Source of the DNA: Utricularia gibba
Taxonomy: Eukaryota > Streptophyta > Magnoliopsida > Lamiales > Lentibulariaceae
Assembly (NCBI GenBank): GCA_002189035.1
Contig: NEEC01000009.1
Span: 3,100,001 to 3,164,000 of the forward strand
Length of the DNA stretch: 64,000 nucleotides
Direction of reading: 5' to 3'
Both the position numbers and the translations under genes were made by a program. The notes beneath the pieces were generated by a model. The model was not told where the DNA came from, did no database searches, and saw nothing but the letters and a program-made list of their open reading frames with translations. Positions 21,821 through 35,000 of the stretch are shown in pieces; within the stretch, counting starts at the first letter, position 1; every line of letters starts with the position of its first letter.

Positions 21821-24365
21821 TGAAGTCAGATACACCTGCGTCATCAAATTGCTCTGCCCTCAGCACGAAAGAGCCCCACAAAACTCATCTCTAATTAAAA
21901 CAACTAAAAGCAGAAGCATTCCGCTGCGAAATTTCATTCCGCGACGCAGGCAAAACAAAGAACAAGTTACCTTCACCACTCACACGCTGCGCGTTCTAAC
22001 GATGTAGGCAACACTTGCAGAGGATAAACCGTTTTACAAAACACATACAGACGAGGAACACCTTCTCAATCTCAAATTCCAACGAAGCACGTATTACACC
22101 ATTTGCACTTTCCTGATCAGCCCAACCCAATTCCGCAAATTCTTATAGAGAGACGGCCCAATTAAAGGATCCGGATAAGCCCAGCCCAATTTCACGTGTA
22201 CATGTGTTTCATTATGGAATGAATTCCGAAGATCCCGATCCCGCCCCCTCCCCACCATAACCTATTTTTGGCATTTTTCTTGCACGGTTGTGAAAAATAT
22301 AAAGAATGTGTTATTTTTCACATACATACATTGATCATAATCTAAAAATTTTTGACTCGAAATTTTGCTCTTTTCAACCATCAAATTTTAGATAAACAAT
22401 GCATATTTCATTAAATGGGCGTGATGACATTTTGGTGCATTAAATACCTCCAAGAAGCTCCAATTTTTTTGATAAATATAATTAATTTTTGTTTCATAAT
22501 AATTGTAATGAAAATGGGAGAGATGTGAAGGTGTGTTGTAGATCTGGATCTAACCATTTGTGTGATGCCTCAATCAATTTCCGTCACATGGATCTGATGT
22601 CTGAAATGGGTATTCATATTCATATTCATATTCCCCCGTGACAACGCAACGCAAGCAACCACACTGCACTGCACACATATGGACACAAACCCTCCCGGTC
22701 AACACACGCTTTCCGTGTCCAGATCCCCTGTCCAATTACCTCGCAACCCCTTAATCACGCCTCTCACTAACCATTTTAAATGTGAAACATGTAATGCTCG
22801 AATGTAGTATTTTTATAAATTATTAAATCGGATGTCATTAATTTTTAATCATATTTATTATAAAATATTAGACAAATAAAAATAATAATCATTTTTTATT
22901 AAAATTGTTTAATCAAAATAAAAAACAATGAATTCTAATTGTCCCCGTTTTTTTTAAAAAAACTATTGAAATAGTCAATGGCGGATTGTGCATGATCATG
23001 GTCATTTTTCCGGCTTTTACGTTTCTATCCCTCATAACACCATATGTCAGCAAACTGGGTGATTGACATTTTTAAATTAAAATTATCAGTCTTGGTTTTT
23101 ATAGCATCTTTTCTGAAATTCTAGATGTCTTATGAACATTAAGGGGCGACCATGTTTTCTGAAATTGACAAAATTATCCATTTCTATCTAATGTGGAGTT
23201 GCGTTGAGTACAATAATAAGACAGCGGGGGTAAGCTAATATGTGCTGTAAAGAAAGGAAAGGGCAGGCACAGGTGTGAATAAAACCAATATAAATAAATC
23301 ATTTATGGACAAAACGCGACCATTTTTTACCAACTCTCTGAGAAAATAGTTAATGTGAGGGAAAAAGGTGGGCCCGGGTGGTTGAATCAGTCTCACGCGA
23401 GAGACGGACGGTCCCCGACCCCACCAATAAATTTCATACAAACGTATAATTAAGTCCCTAATTAATTATAAATTTGAAATACGTTCAGATTTAATTATGT
23501 ATACGTATTTCAATTGTGGTTTTACCCTTTTCACGTTGTCAATAAACCTAAATGTTACTTTTAAAAATAATTAAAGTATGATAAAATTAAACTACTTATT
23601 TAAAATAAAATTTATCATCGAACATTCAAATTAAATAAAATGACTTCCAAAATTGTATATAAACCATGCCCCAAATACTACCTATAATATTAACATAAGA
23701 ATTTGCTAGTCTGTAATGTGGCCCCAATTTATTGAAAGTGAAATTTTACATTCCATTTAAAAATTAGAATTTAGAAATATTAAATTTAAATAATTATTGT
23801 TATTTTTTAAAACATTTTATAAAAGAATCGATCCAAAACGAATAATAGATGGAATTATGTTTTAAAATACTGAATTGAATTAAAGAGTGATAAATGCAAG
23901 ACATCGTTTAAGCCCTAGATTAGCAAGTCATGTGATTGAATAGATGATCTGGAATAGTGTAATGGATAAAGATGAAGGGCCAAGAACAAAAAGAAAGAAG
24001 AGATGACACATGATTCAATGATTATCGCCCAGAATATTACATCTGTATCCATCCAGTTTTGTCTTCTCTTCGGACCAAAAAAACCAAAAACTACGAGGAG
24101 CAGTAATGGGAAAATGGTTGATTAACGTAACTTCTGTCTAACTTTCCTCTGCGGCAGCCCCACGGTTCTCAGACATGCCCATGAATGAATTCTGTTTCTC
24201 ACAAATCCCACGAACACACACACACACACACCCAATTCGATTCTTGACTCGAGGAAACCCTGATCAACGACAATGATTAGAGATTGATTGGGGGATTTGG
24301 GAGAGTAAGCATCTAACCGGAATCAATGGATACACACTCGGCATCTGGAAAATCTCTCCACCGAT
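21821..24365. other. Intergenic DNA between RRF 5' end and ZHD 3' end
   Basis: Contains the RRF promoter (site II boxes, separate entry), a run of CA dinucleotides near 24216-24231, three tandem TTCATA units near 22614-22631, and otherwise AT-rich sequence. The open frame at 23235-23441 shows no recognisable similarity. Confidence 0.5.
22118..22190 (-). promoter_or_regulatory. Site II boxes in the RRF promoter
   Basis: Read on the minus strand, four TGGGCT/TGGGCC/TGGGTT-type boxes (AGCCCAACCCAA, GGCCCAATT and AGCCCAGCCCAA on the plus strand) lie about 300-370 bp upstream of the RRF start. This arrangement is typical of nuclear genes for organelle translation proteins. Function is inferred. 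Confidence 0.5.
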
Positions 24366-25274
24366 TTAACAGGAAGATGAAGAGCCATTAGTAGCGCCGG
24401 GGGCTTGAGTGCCGTGGAGGTGGTAGTTGTTCAGTTGGATGTGGTGGTGGGGATAGGCGGCGGGGGTGGAGGAGGGCGGCGGCGGGGGAGGAGGATGATG
24501 GTGATCTTTTCTCCGTAAAGTGTTTTTGTTATTGTGCATCCACACTTTGAAAACGCCTTTATCCACGCCCATATCACCGCAGGATTCGTTGATCAAATCT
24601 TCGTCCTTCTTTTGCATTTTCCACCCCACTTTCTCTGCGAGTTCCAGCATTTTTTCCTTCTGGTACTGGGTGAATTTCGTACGGAATCTCTTCCGGCTGC
24701 CGGAGCTGAACAGCCCCGCGGCGTTGTAGGGGGCGGAAGCTAGGGGGCTGTTTTCCGGAGGCGGGGCGGATAAGCCGTGGCTGAGGGCTAGCAGTGTATG
24801 GGGTACTGATGGGTAGTAGGAGGATGAAATCGGAGGTGGCGACGGAGAATTCATCGGGCTCCCGCTGCTGTTTCCCGGTTGAATCTGCGGCGGTGGAGGA
24901 TGGTGGCGGTGAAGTGGGTGGTACTCTAAAGCAGGGACGTCGTTCGGCGGCAGGTCATCCGCCTCTCGGCGGTGAAAGTTCCGGTGACAACCACAGACGG
25001 CGCATTTTAGCGAGGTGGGCTCCGCGGGGTTTGAGTTCGGCGACGGCATAAACTCCCCACATCCATCAACGGCGTGTCCCCCCAGACTAGCCGCGTGGTT
25101 CTTCAGACACTCCCTGTAGTTAACCACCGGTTCGTGGTGGTTCACCGGCGACGGTTGTACGTGGCGCTTTAACACGCCGTTGGTGAACGGCGACGGCTTC
25201 CCCGGCAACATCCTCGTTGGAGTATCGTTTTCAGCTTCTGGTGTTTTCACTGTTGAATTCCCCTCCAAATCCAT
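24366..25274 (-). CDS. Zinc-finger homeodomain (ZHD) transcription factor
   Basis: Intronless, 302 residues, intact. ZHD proteins are plant-specific nuclear factors that dimerise through an N-terminal zinc finger and bind ATTA-core sites through a C-terminal homeodomain. The finger is at residues 52-104 (NYRECLKNHAASLGGHAVDG ... [14 protein letters not shown]). A histidine/proline- and serine-rich linker follows. The homeodomain is at about 193-256 (KRFRTKFTQYQKEKMLELAE, KVGWKMQKKDEDL, VFKVWMHNNKNTLRRKD). The tail is rich in His and Pro. The start MDLEGN fits the usual short N-terminal extension. The exact paralogue is not assigned. MIF proteins, one of which is encoded 4.8 kb away, are known negative partners of this family. 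Confidence 0.95.
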   Translation of the reverse strand: MDLEGNSTVKTPEAENDTPTRMLPGKPSPFTNGVLKRHVQPSPVNHHEPVVNYRECLKNHAASLGGHAVDGCGEFMPSPNSNPAEPTSLKCAVCGCHRNFHRREADDLPPNDVPALEYHPLHRHHPPPPQIQPGNSSGSPMNSPSPPPISSSYYPSVPHTLLALSHGLSAPPPENSPLASAPYNAAGLFSSGSRKRFRTKFTQYQKEKMLELAEKVGWKMQKKDEDLINESCGDMGVDKGVFKVWMHNNKNTLRRKDHHHPPPPPPPSSTPAAYPHHHIQLNNYHLHGTQAPGATNGSSSSC

Positions 25275-27818
25275 GGACCCAGAACACAGTAATCACTCAC
25301 ATCTAACAACACCCAGCACTTGGATTTGCACTTATTTTATACCCAGATTAACAACACCCAACAACAGAAACCATTAAAAAAAGGACAGAAGAAAACAAGG
25401 ACTCCAGGGAAGGAGATGAGCTGAGATGAGATGAGATGAGAGGAGGGAGAATCGGAGAACTGCTTCCTCTGTCGATGACGACACTGTAGATATTAAAAAT
25501 CCACGTTTGGTGGTTGTCCTTGTTAACCACTTGCATTATTTTCTTATTCTTTTTTATAAATCATTCTTAAGTATAAAGAGTCAAACAAACTTTAATTTTC
25601 TTGGATAAATTTACCAGTATTTGTCTTTTTTTTTCACACAAAATGTATTTTTTTCTAATTATTTATTCAATTTTAAGACAAAAGTACGTATTTTCTTACA
25701 GGGTCAAGGGCATAAGTTGCAGCAGCAGAGGGCGGGTGTGTTATTGTGAAGCCATGAGTAAATGCCCTTGGGGTCTGGTCCCCGTAAGATGGGTGAGGGG
25801 CAAATCAATAATTTCACGGATTGCTTTTTTCGGAAAATGTGTCGACTGTTCACCAGAAAACATAAATAGTAAATTAAATTATATACCTGCAGCAAAGGGA
25901 AAAAAAATAAATAGAAAAATATGTCGTGTGCTGAGTCGCAGTCACTGAAAACCACAGGCTGATGTTTAGTAATCCGACGGTGGTGAAATCCGGAGGATGC
26001 TGATTTCGGATCCAGACCGTTGAGTTGGGGGGCAAAAACGTCATATCGCTGTATGAGCCCACGAACTTCGAAAACCCTTTTGTCGGATACATGGAATTTT
26101 GGGACGGCGGGTTATTACAAAAAGCAACACCAACCCTTGTTTTGTTTGATTAACGAACCGGAAAACAACATATTTAATATCAGAACCAAATCAGTTTTTT
26201 TTTTCTTCGGAATTCCGAATTTTCTAGGAGAAATAATACTCGTGACAAAATCCCGCCACGTTTATCGTAGAGATTCCACGTGTTGGAATCTGAACCCCTT
26301 ATCCCAAAGTGTCCGAATGAGGAACCCTATGTCAATTCCGTACAACGCAACTCGATAAGGGGTTGTTGGACACTGTTGGGTTTTCTGTTAATGTGAAAGA
26401 TAAGATCCGATGATCTGAGTTGGTCGGGGTGTATTGAATAGGTGAGATTAGATATTCAATTTAATAATTATATCAAAATTTAAAATTTATTGAATGATTG
26501 AAATTGGACTTATCCGGCTATACAAATCGCAACTCTATAACTTATTTTTTATTTACATATTTACTACATCCACAGCCACGGTATGAGTATGATGGGTTTG
26601 GGTGATGATATGAGGGTCATTGGGCGTCATGTAAAGTTTTTTTTTTGTGTGTGTGTATTGAGGTGACACTCAAAGTGGATGTAACAGATGACATGAAATT
26701 TGAGGCAAGTTGGGTGAATTAATTGTATGGAGAGCAACCCCCAAGTCTCTGCACTGCTGCGCTGTGATTTTGCTCATTGGACTTGGAAGATGAGGGGTGG
26801 CAACCAAAAGGATGCCTCATATACACACACACTCAGATGGCGTAGAACACAAAGAGGGAGAGAGAGGGGTAATGTCACTACCCCCATAGTTGGTTTAGCT
26901 TGGCTTGGCTTGGCACCTGCAGAGGTTTTGGTCCACAGTCTGCTCGCTTTGTCTTCCTTCATCGACAAGGTGCCGACGACGTCGTTTTTGAATCGATGTC
27001 AGTTGAGCGGGTGGGTTAACCTAGTGATCACATATCAATTCCATTCTGAATACAACGGGTGAATTCAGTGGACTGGACACCAACCCCATCGACACATTCT
27101 GTTCTCGCCCAGGCCAGCGATCTGTGCAGCTCTATTGAGCTCCATTGGGCCCTGAATGGCTCTAGCAACCGGCAACAAGGCCCGTTTTCCTGTGGGCTGA
27201 AGCCCGAATCTTGTTTACTTTTTTTGTTGGTTGCCCTTGTGACGTGAGCACGGTCATTGTGGGACCCACCATTGTGGCAAGAGAGAGGCAAGCAGATTCT
27301 ACTCCCCAGTGAGTTAAAAATAACATTACGTCAATTGAAAACTTAGGCTTTATTTTAAATATTTACTTCTTGGTATAAACAAATTATCTACCCCTAAATA
27401 AGAAACAAATGTACCTTGGTTGACGAATGTCAAGTGTACACATAACATTTCAAAAATTATCAATAAAAATTCAGGAGTGGATGATTTCGCATGTAAGAAA
27501 AGGTAATTATTTTGCAGGGCCATTAAGACAGTAAACGACTGTCATGTGCATGCGGTGGGGAGGGCAGAGATGAGGAGTATCCACGTGAAAAGCGAGGAAT
27601 GTGGTGTCCGCCCCGAAGCAAAGCAACCATTGATTCATTAACCCGCATTCATTCATTCGTTCCCCAGGCGCACCACCCCCAGCCACCCGCGCCCCGCTTT
27701 CATTTATTCATTCAATTCCAATTCAAAGCCCTGCCCCGGCCTGGCCTGCCCTTCCTCCCTCTTCCAGACCACACCCCTTTTTCCACTCTACTTTCCCTCT
27801 CTACTGCACATCGCGGCA
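25275..27818. other. Intergenic DNA between ZHD and GASA 5' ends
   Basis: Divergent promoters of about 2.5 kb. A GAGAT-type microsatellite sits near 25411-25441 in the ZHD leader. A run of TG repeats is at about 26647-26657. A CCACGTG G-box-like element lies at 27591-27597, about 220 bp before the GASA ATG. The longer open frames overlap on both strands and match nothing I know. Confidence 0.5.
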
Positions 27819-28277
27819 ATGGCCAAATTGCTGCTGCTCGCGCTCCTCCTCGCCCTTGTCGTAAGCGTATTTCTTTTCGCGGTTCCAACTCCCGTCTGTT
27901 GAATTTGTTTCTTTTCGAATGCAGGTGGCGGTGAGCGGAGATTTCGCGGGATTCGAGGCGGCCCAGATCCGCTACGGCCCTGGGAGCGTCCGCGTCTACG
28001 GTGTGTTCCCCTTGATTTCCTTTTCTTGGATGACGGTGTGTGATAAAATTGATTGTGAATGAAAGAAACCAAATGTTGGTTTGGTGGGTTGGCAGAGTGT
28101 CTCCCGCGGTGCAGCCGGCGGTGCAGCAGGACGCAGTACCACAAGCCGTGCATGTTCTTCTGCCAAAAGTGCTGCCGGAAGTGCCTCTGCGTGCCGCCGG
28201 GCTTCTACGGGAACAAAGGCGTCTGCCCCTGCTACAACAACTGGAAGACCAAGCGTGGAGGCCCCAAGTGCCCTTAG
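27819..28277 (+). CDS. Snakin/GASA family cysteine-rich secreted peptide
   Basis: Three exons: 27819-27860, 27925-28000 and 28096-28277, giving 99 residues, intact. GASA/snakin peptides are secreted to the apoplast, are often gibberellin-regulated, and act in growth, redox balance or antimicrobial defence. The sequence shows a signal peptide (MAKLLLLALLLALVVAVSG), a short variable spacer and a C-terminal GASA domain from about residue 41. The domain has all twelve cysteines in the family order, including FFCQKCCRKCLCVPPG, GNKGVCPCYNNWKTK and the end KCP. The exon structure (signal peptide, spacer, cysteine domain) is the usual one. The coding sequence is GC-rich relative to its neighbours. 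Whether it is antimicrobial or developmental cannot be told from sequence. Confidence 0.94.
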
Positions 28278-29036
28278 CCCAATTCCTGCCCTGCTACCAT
28301 CGCAGAATTACTAATGCTTGCTTACATTCCACTCTGAAGTCGAATCTAAACAAAGCCCCTTATGCATCTCCTCCCCCCATTCCCCCGACTGCTTTTTTTT
28401 AGACTACACAGCAGCAACCTCCCTGCTGGTTATTCACAAAACTGCCAAAACTATCATGGTTTTGTGCTTGTTCCCCTTTTCATTTCTATTTCAATGTGAG
28501 CCTGCAGTGGGATGAACTTTTCTTTTTATTAATGGGCTTTTCTGGGCCCCATCCCCCCCCACATCCTATTTTGTATGCTATATATGGAAACCATCGATGG
28601 TAGCATGTAGGGTATGTTGTTGTATGTGCCCCCATGTCATCATGCTGCTTAATTCTACATTAGCAACATATTAAATCAAGTGTTACCAACTTGGGATTAT
28701 TCCGCATGCTTCGATTAATGGGGTAATTAAACTAGTCAAAATGTTTTTCATTTTTTTATTTTTAATAATGTGAAAATTATATTTGACATGGGTAAAATGT
28801 TTTTTCTTTTTTGTTTCCCAAACTAAACGCAAGAATGTCCGAGTTGGGCTGGGCCGAAAAAATTAGAGGTACAAATTGGGCTTGGCCTGGTCTGCACTAC
28901 ACTGGTGTGTTGGCTGAACTGCCAGTCTGCCAGAACCCGGAAAACTCAAAGTTTCCCTCCCAAAAGTTGTCGTTCCTTTAAAAACCTGTTTCAGCAGCTT
29001 CTTCATTTTGAGTATCTTCTCTGCGAATTCGCGGTG
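28278..29036. other. GASA 3' flank and SMC4 promoter
   Basis: About 760 bp. It includes the GASA 3' untranslated region, a short C-run near 28548-28562, and the SMC4 promoter with site II boxes (separate entry). Confidence 0.5.
28845..28882 (+). promoter_or_regulatory. Site II boxes in the SMC4 promoter
   Basis: TGGGCT at 28845, TGGGCC at 28850 and TGGGCT at 28877, about 155-190 bp upstream of the SMC4 start. Site II elements are frequent in promoters of proliferating-cell genes such as PCNA. The role here is inferred from position only. Confidence 0.5.
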
Positions 29037-32000
29037 ATGGTGAATGAACGGAATCCGCCGAGCAGCGGTACCGAGGAGATGGAGACGGAGGCTCCCAGGA
29101 GGGCGGCGCGGTCGCCAAGGCTTTTTATAAAGGAGATGGTGTTGAGAGACTTCAAGTCCTACGCAGGCGAACAGCGCGTTGGCCCATTTCACAAGGTGTG
29201 GTTGTTCGGACCTAGGGTTGATGGTCAGCTTGAGGGGTCACTTGTCGTTGAATTTTAACTTTCCATTGTTATTCAATTTAGAACTTCTCAGCCGTTGTTG
29301 GCCCCAATGGAAGTGGAAAGAGCAATGTGATTGACGCAATGCTTTTTGTGTTCGGTAAGCGAGCGAAACAGGTTAGGGAAGCTCATTAACGATTTAATTA
29401 ACCTCACACTCCGAGATGTCGATCCTGCTTTAAAGTTATAATTTGCAGATGAGGCTAAATAAAGTTTCGGAGCTGATTCACAACTCCACCAATCATCAGA
29501 ATCTGGAGAGTGCTGGTGTATCTGTACACTTTCAAGAAATCGTCGATTTGGTAATTTTTTAGTATGGGGGCGTCGTTTGAAGTTTGTGTTATATTTTCCC
29601 TAGAAGTGATGATAAGCACTATCCATACTATTTTCTTGACTGCAGGATAATGGGGATTTTGATGTTGTAGAAGGAAGTGATTTTTCGATCTCACGTGTTG
29701 CATTCCGAGACAATACATCGAAGTATTATATAAATGAGAAAACTAGCAACTTTACGGAGGTGACCAAGTTGTTGAGAAGCAAAGGCATTGACTTGGACAA
29801 CAATCGCTTTTTAATTCTGCAGGTTCAGATTTCAATTCCATGAGTTCGATTTTAATTATGCTATTTATATGCAGATTAATTATTGTATAATGATTTTTAA
29901 ATGATTCCAACCTAAACACTGGTTTTTCAACAGGGTGAAGTAGAGCAAATATCACTGATGAAACCAAAGGCTCAGGGGCCCCATGATGAAGGTTTTCTTG
30001 AATACTTGGAGGATATAATTGGAACCAACATATATGTTGAGAAGATTGACGAATCATCGAAGCAGTGAGTTCCTGATTGTTAATTTCTAAACTATTCTAC
30101 TTTTTTCGTGGTCATTAATATGTTAATTTTCTAATAAAGTTGTATTCGGAAGAAAAATTGAAGTTTTTTAAGGTCGTATTTTTTTACTTCTTGTTTTTTC
30201 AGCTTGCTTGTTGCAGTCTTTTTTAACTCTTTCGTGAATGAAAATGATTTGTATCTTGCTCAAGATATTGTGAAGCTATTGAATGAATCGAATCAACATT
30301 TTAGGCTTGAATTGCTTAATGAAAAGAGATCAGGTGTTGTGCAAGTTGTCAAGCTTGCTGAGAAAGAAAGAGAAAGTTTGGAGGTATTCTTTGCACGCCT
30401 TTTACATGAGATAATGGTTACACGTGATGAGTCAAGAGACTCAAGAAATTTGTCTTTGTAATGGTTCCTTATTCAGGGTGTCAAGAATGAAGCAGAGGAC
30501 TACATGCTTAAGGAATGGTCACATCTAAAATGGCAAGAAAAAGCCACGGAGCTGGCATGTCAGATTAATGCCGCTGAGATACAGGAGCTACAGTCAACTA
30601 TTTCAGGCCTGGAAGAAAATGTAAAGATTGAAAGGTGCATATTTTTGCTTTATAATATTTCCTATCATGTATGTAGTTTCTACCTATTTTTCTTCTTCTG
30701 CTGTTTCGAAGGGAGAAAATTCAGTCTAACGTTGATCAACTGAAGGAACTTGAAATTTTGCATGTTACAGCAGTTAAACGGAAGGAGGTATGCAGTATAT
30801 GATGATTTTAGGTGATAGAGTTGAATATTATCTCAATGATTTTGGACGGAATTTCAGGAATTGGATAAGGACCTCAGGCGTTGCAAAGACGAGTTTAAGG
30901 AATTTGAAAGGCAGGATTTGAAGCATCGTGAGGATTTTAAGCATATGAAACAAAAGATCAAAAAGCTTGATGATAAAATAGAGAAGGTAACTTAAAATAG
31001 AATTCTATGGAGAGAAATCTTTACTAGGAAATGATTTTGACTGAAAAATAACCATTCGAGTATTTTAGGATTCAAAAAGAGTTTCTGATCTCACCAAAGA
31101 ATGCGAGGAATCCACAGATATGATTCCGAAACTTGAGGAAGACATTCCTAGATTGCATAAACTGTTGGCAGAAAATGAAAAGACATTGGAAGAAATAATG
31201 GAAGATTCTAAAGGTGCGATTTTATGTCCATTAATGCTGCAAATAATATTTGCTTGCTTTTATCACAAGTTGTTTTGATTCTTGAAAATCCCCTTTATAC
31301 AAGTTGAGCAGTGCCGCTATGTTTTATTCTTTGAGCAGCTGAAAGTGAAATCTTTCGAAGTGAGCTTGCTGATGTTCGTTCTCAGCTGGAGCCTTGGGAG
31401 AAACAATTGATTGAGCATCAGGCACACCTTGATGTAGTTTCAGCAGAAGAAAAGCATTTGCTAGAAAAGGTTATACTTTTTGCTTGAAGTGTGGATTTTC
31501 ACGAAAATTTCATTGCCTTTTCTTTTGCAGTTTTGTCCAGATCAAAAACTTTTAAAAGCAATTTTGATAGCTCTTTCTGAACGTTGGAATCTATGTTGTA
31601 GCAACAAGCTGCTACTGCTGCATATGAAAATGCAAAGAAGAATATAAATGAGCTCAGTGGAAGAGTGGAGGCAAAGAATTCTAATATAAATGATATTAGA
31701 AAGAGACTTGAGAAGCTCAAGCATACAGCTTCGGAAGCACACAAAACACAGCAAGTAATGCATCTCAAATTAATTTTTATGTTTTACTTTTCATGTTCTC
31801 GTTGGCATCGAATTCTAGGGGATGCTGTTGTCCACAGGCATGCCTTGAAGAACAAGAGAGGCTGATTCCTCAAGAGCAAGCAGCTAGGAAAAAGTTCTCG
31901 GAGCTGTCATCTGTTATGGAGTCTGAACGAAATCACGGATCTGTGATAAAAGCAATTCTTGATGCAAAAAATTCGAATCTTATACCAGGAATCTATGGGC

Positions 32001-35000
32001 GACTAGGTGATTTAGGTGCTATTGATGGTAAGAGTTCTTGTGCTGAAGTTTGTTGTCGAATTTTTTATTGGAGTTCTTCGAAAAGTTTTCTGTTGAGTTA
32101 TTGGATTGTGTCTATGTTAATCATTATGGGTCATGCTAAGATGCTCCAGCTGCATTTAATCAACATACAGATGCCTGATTAAGAGTTGGACTTTTTTCTT
32201 CCGGTGTGACCCTATGTGTGTTTCTATTTTTTGATATTTATCCAAACAATGTAGCCAAATATGATGTTGCGGTGTCAACTGCTTGTCGTGGACTCGATTA
32301 CATTGTTGTGGAAACAGCAGAAGCCGCCCAAGCTTGTGTGGAGTTGCTTCGCTCCAAAAAACTTGGTGTTGCTACATTCATGATTCTGGTATGATATGCT
32401 AATGGCCAATTTTGTTTTCATTGTACACATCATAATGAATGTAGTCACACGGTTACCTCTGACATGCTTTCTGACTGCTAAAAGGAGAAACAAGCCCATC
32501 ATGCCCCAAGGATGAATGAGAGAGTTGTTACGCCTGAAAATGCTCCTCGCCTTTTAGACTTGATTAAGGTTCAGGATGAGCGGATGAAACTTGCTTTTTT
32601 CGCCACAGCTAGCAACACAATAGTGGCTGATGACATTAATCAGGTAAGCGCTTTCACATGCATGCTGCTTTCTAGCTGCTGCTTAACATTACCCGTATAG
32701 GTATGTTTTTCCATTGCTTGCTCTCTTTCGTATCTGTAAGAAATTGCTAGAAATGTCCTCATTTCTGTTAATAGAGTTGTGGTAAGGCTTCTTACGGAAT
32801 GTGTCTATTGTATATCATCATTCTTTCCTGTAGGACTGTGTAACTGAGTTGTATATGTTAACACTGTGCAATCTCTTCAGGCAGCACGCTTAGCTTATGG
32901 CAGTGGCAGAGCATATTGGCGGGTGGTGACACTTGATGGCGCCCTTTTTGAAAAGTCAGGAACTATGACTGGGGGAGGAAGCAGGCCGCGCGGAGGTAAA
33001 ATGGGGACGTCCATTCGTGCTCTCAGTGTCTCTAGGGAAACCATGGCGAATGCTGAAAAGGACTTGTCAGATTTGGTTGAGAAGTTGGCTGTTTTGAAAA
33101 CGCAGTTAGCTGATGCCGTGGCAAAATGTCAAGAATCGGAAAAGGCAATTGCTTTTGAAGAAATGGAGTTGGGAAAAGCCATAAAGGAGGTAGGTCAACA
33201 TTATACATAATTATTCTTTGTCACCTCGTACAACAATATTATTATTGTCACAGGTCGACATTTTGAAGTTGCGTCTGGGTGATCTGGAGAAACAGCTGGA
33301 TGGCCTGAAAATGGCATCGAAACCCACAAAGGATGACGCCCAAAAATTGGAGGAACTGAGAGGCATCATTCAAGCTGAACAGAAAGAAATACAAAAACTT
33401 ACCAATGGCTCAAAACATTTGAAAGAAAAGGTTGAGTCTTAACACCCATACCCGTTTGTCATGCACCCTAGTTCAGACTGTGAATTCCATGTTTTCTTGC
33501 ATGGTTTACCAATGCTGTTCCTTGAATAGCATAAATAAAGTCTTTGTGCGGTTCCTTCTTGAGGTGCATATGGAGAATATACTCTTCTTTCAACTTTCAA
33601 AAACTTTTGCAGGCTTCAGAACTTCAGAGTAAAATTGAGAATGCCGGTGGAGAAAAACTAAAAAACCAGAAATCTGCTGTCAACAAAATTCAGTCAGTAA
33701 GTAATTGTTAATACTCATTAGTGTAATCGAGTTGCCTAATTATTTGTTGCTTAATTAATTTCAGGACATAGAAAAAAATACAACTGATATCAACCGTCAC
33801 AGACTTCTGATCGAAACAGGTAAAAAAACAATTAAAAAAATGAGCAAGGCGATTGATGAGTTCAGATGTGAAAGAGAGAAGCTGACAGAGGAAAAGGAAA
33901 AAATGCGCTCCACATTCAAAGAAATTGAGGAGAAGGCATTTGCCGTTCAAGAGAACTATAAGAAAACACAGGAGGTTGGGTCTCAATATTTCTGTTTGCA
34001 TCTTCTATTTGTTGGAGGACGACTCTGCGTCTAATACCTTTTCTAGTTCATCATCTTATTCATGATCTTCCTTGACTTGTAGTTAAGTGATCAACATAAA
34101 ATAGTTTTGGACCAAGCAAGACTAGACTACGAAAATGTAAAGAAAGCTGTTGATGATATGCGGGCTTCCCAGGTAAAGTTTTGCTACTACATTTCTTTTA
34201 TCCTCATTAAAGCTATATTCTCATAAAGCTGTATTAAGTACGCTCCAGGTGGATGCTGATTACAAGTTACAAGATAAGAAGAAGGCTTATAAAGATTTGG
34301 AATATAAGGGAAAGGGCTTAAAGAAAAAACTGGATGATCTGCAGGTTGCCCTTCGAAAACAGATGGAGCAGTAAGTGTATTCTATTGGGATTACTTCATT
34401 GCGCTTGGCATTTAATGTCTTGATGCCTACGTTTCCAACCTCTCTTATTCAAACAGAATTAAAAAGGACATGGTAGACCCAGAAAAGCTTCAGGCAGTAT
34501 TGCAAGATGCAAGTCTTGATGAATCCTGTGACATTAACAGGGCTCTTGAAATGGTGAACCTTCTAGAAGCTCAGCTGAAGGATATGAGCCCAAACCTTGA
34601 ATCAATTTCAGAGTATGGCTGGAGTGATTTAAGAGTACTATATATTTATTCATGAAGACAACGTGTGTGTCTGTATCCTGAGATTGTTTTTTTTTAAGGT
34701 ACCGAGAAAAGGTTGCCTTGTACAATCAACGTGTTGCCGATCTTACTTCAGTAACACAGGAGCGAGATGAGATTAAGAAGCAACACGATGAATGGAAGAA
34801 GAGGAGGTAAACATATATCATTTCCTATCCTTTTAAAGGCATTTTATGTCCGAGACAATTGATCATTTCATCACTGCCTTTGGCTTTCAGGTTAGATGAG
34901 TTCATGGCCGGTTTTAACATAATTTCCTTGAAGTTGAAAGAGATGTACCAGGTTTTGCATATGATTTGCCACTTAACTTTTGAGCAACGCAATTATGCAT

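Noticed and set aside
27599-27934. Plus-strand 111-codon frame over the GASA start
   Set aside because: It overlaps the GASA leader and first exon in another frame; the GASA frame has signal peptide, splice sites and twelve cysteines.
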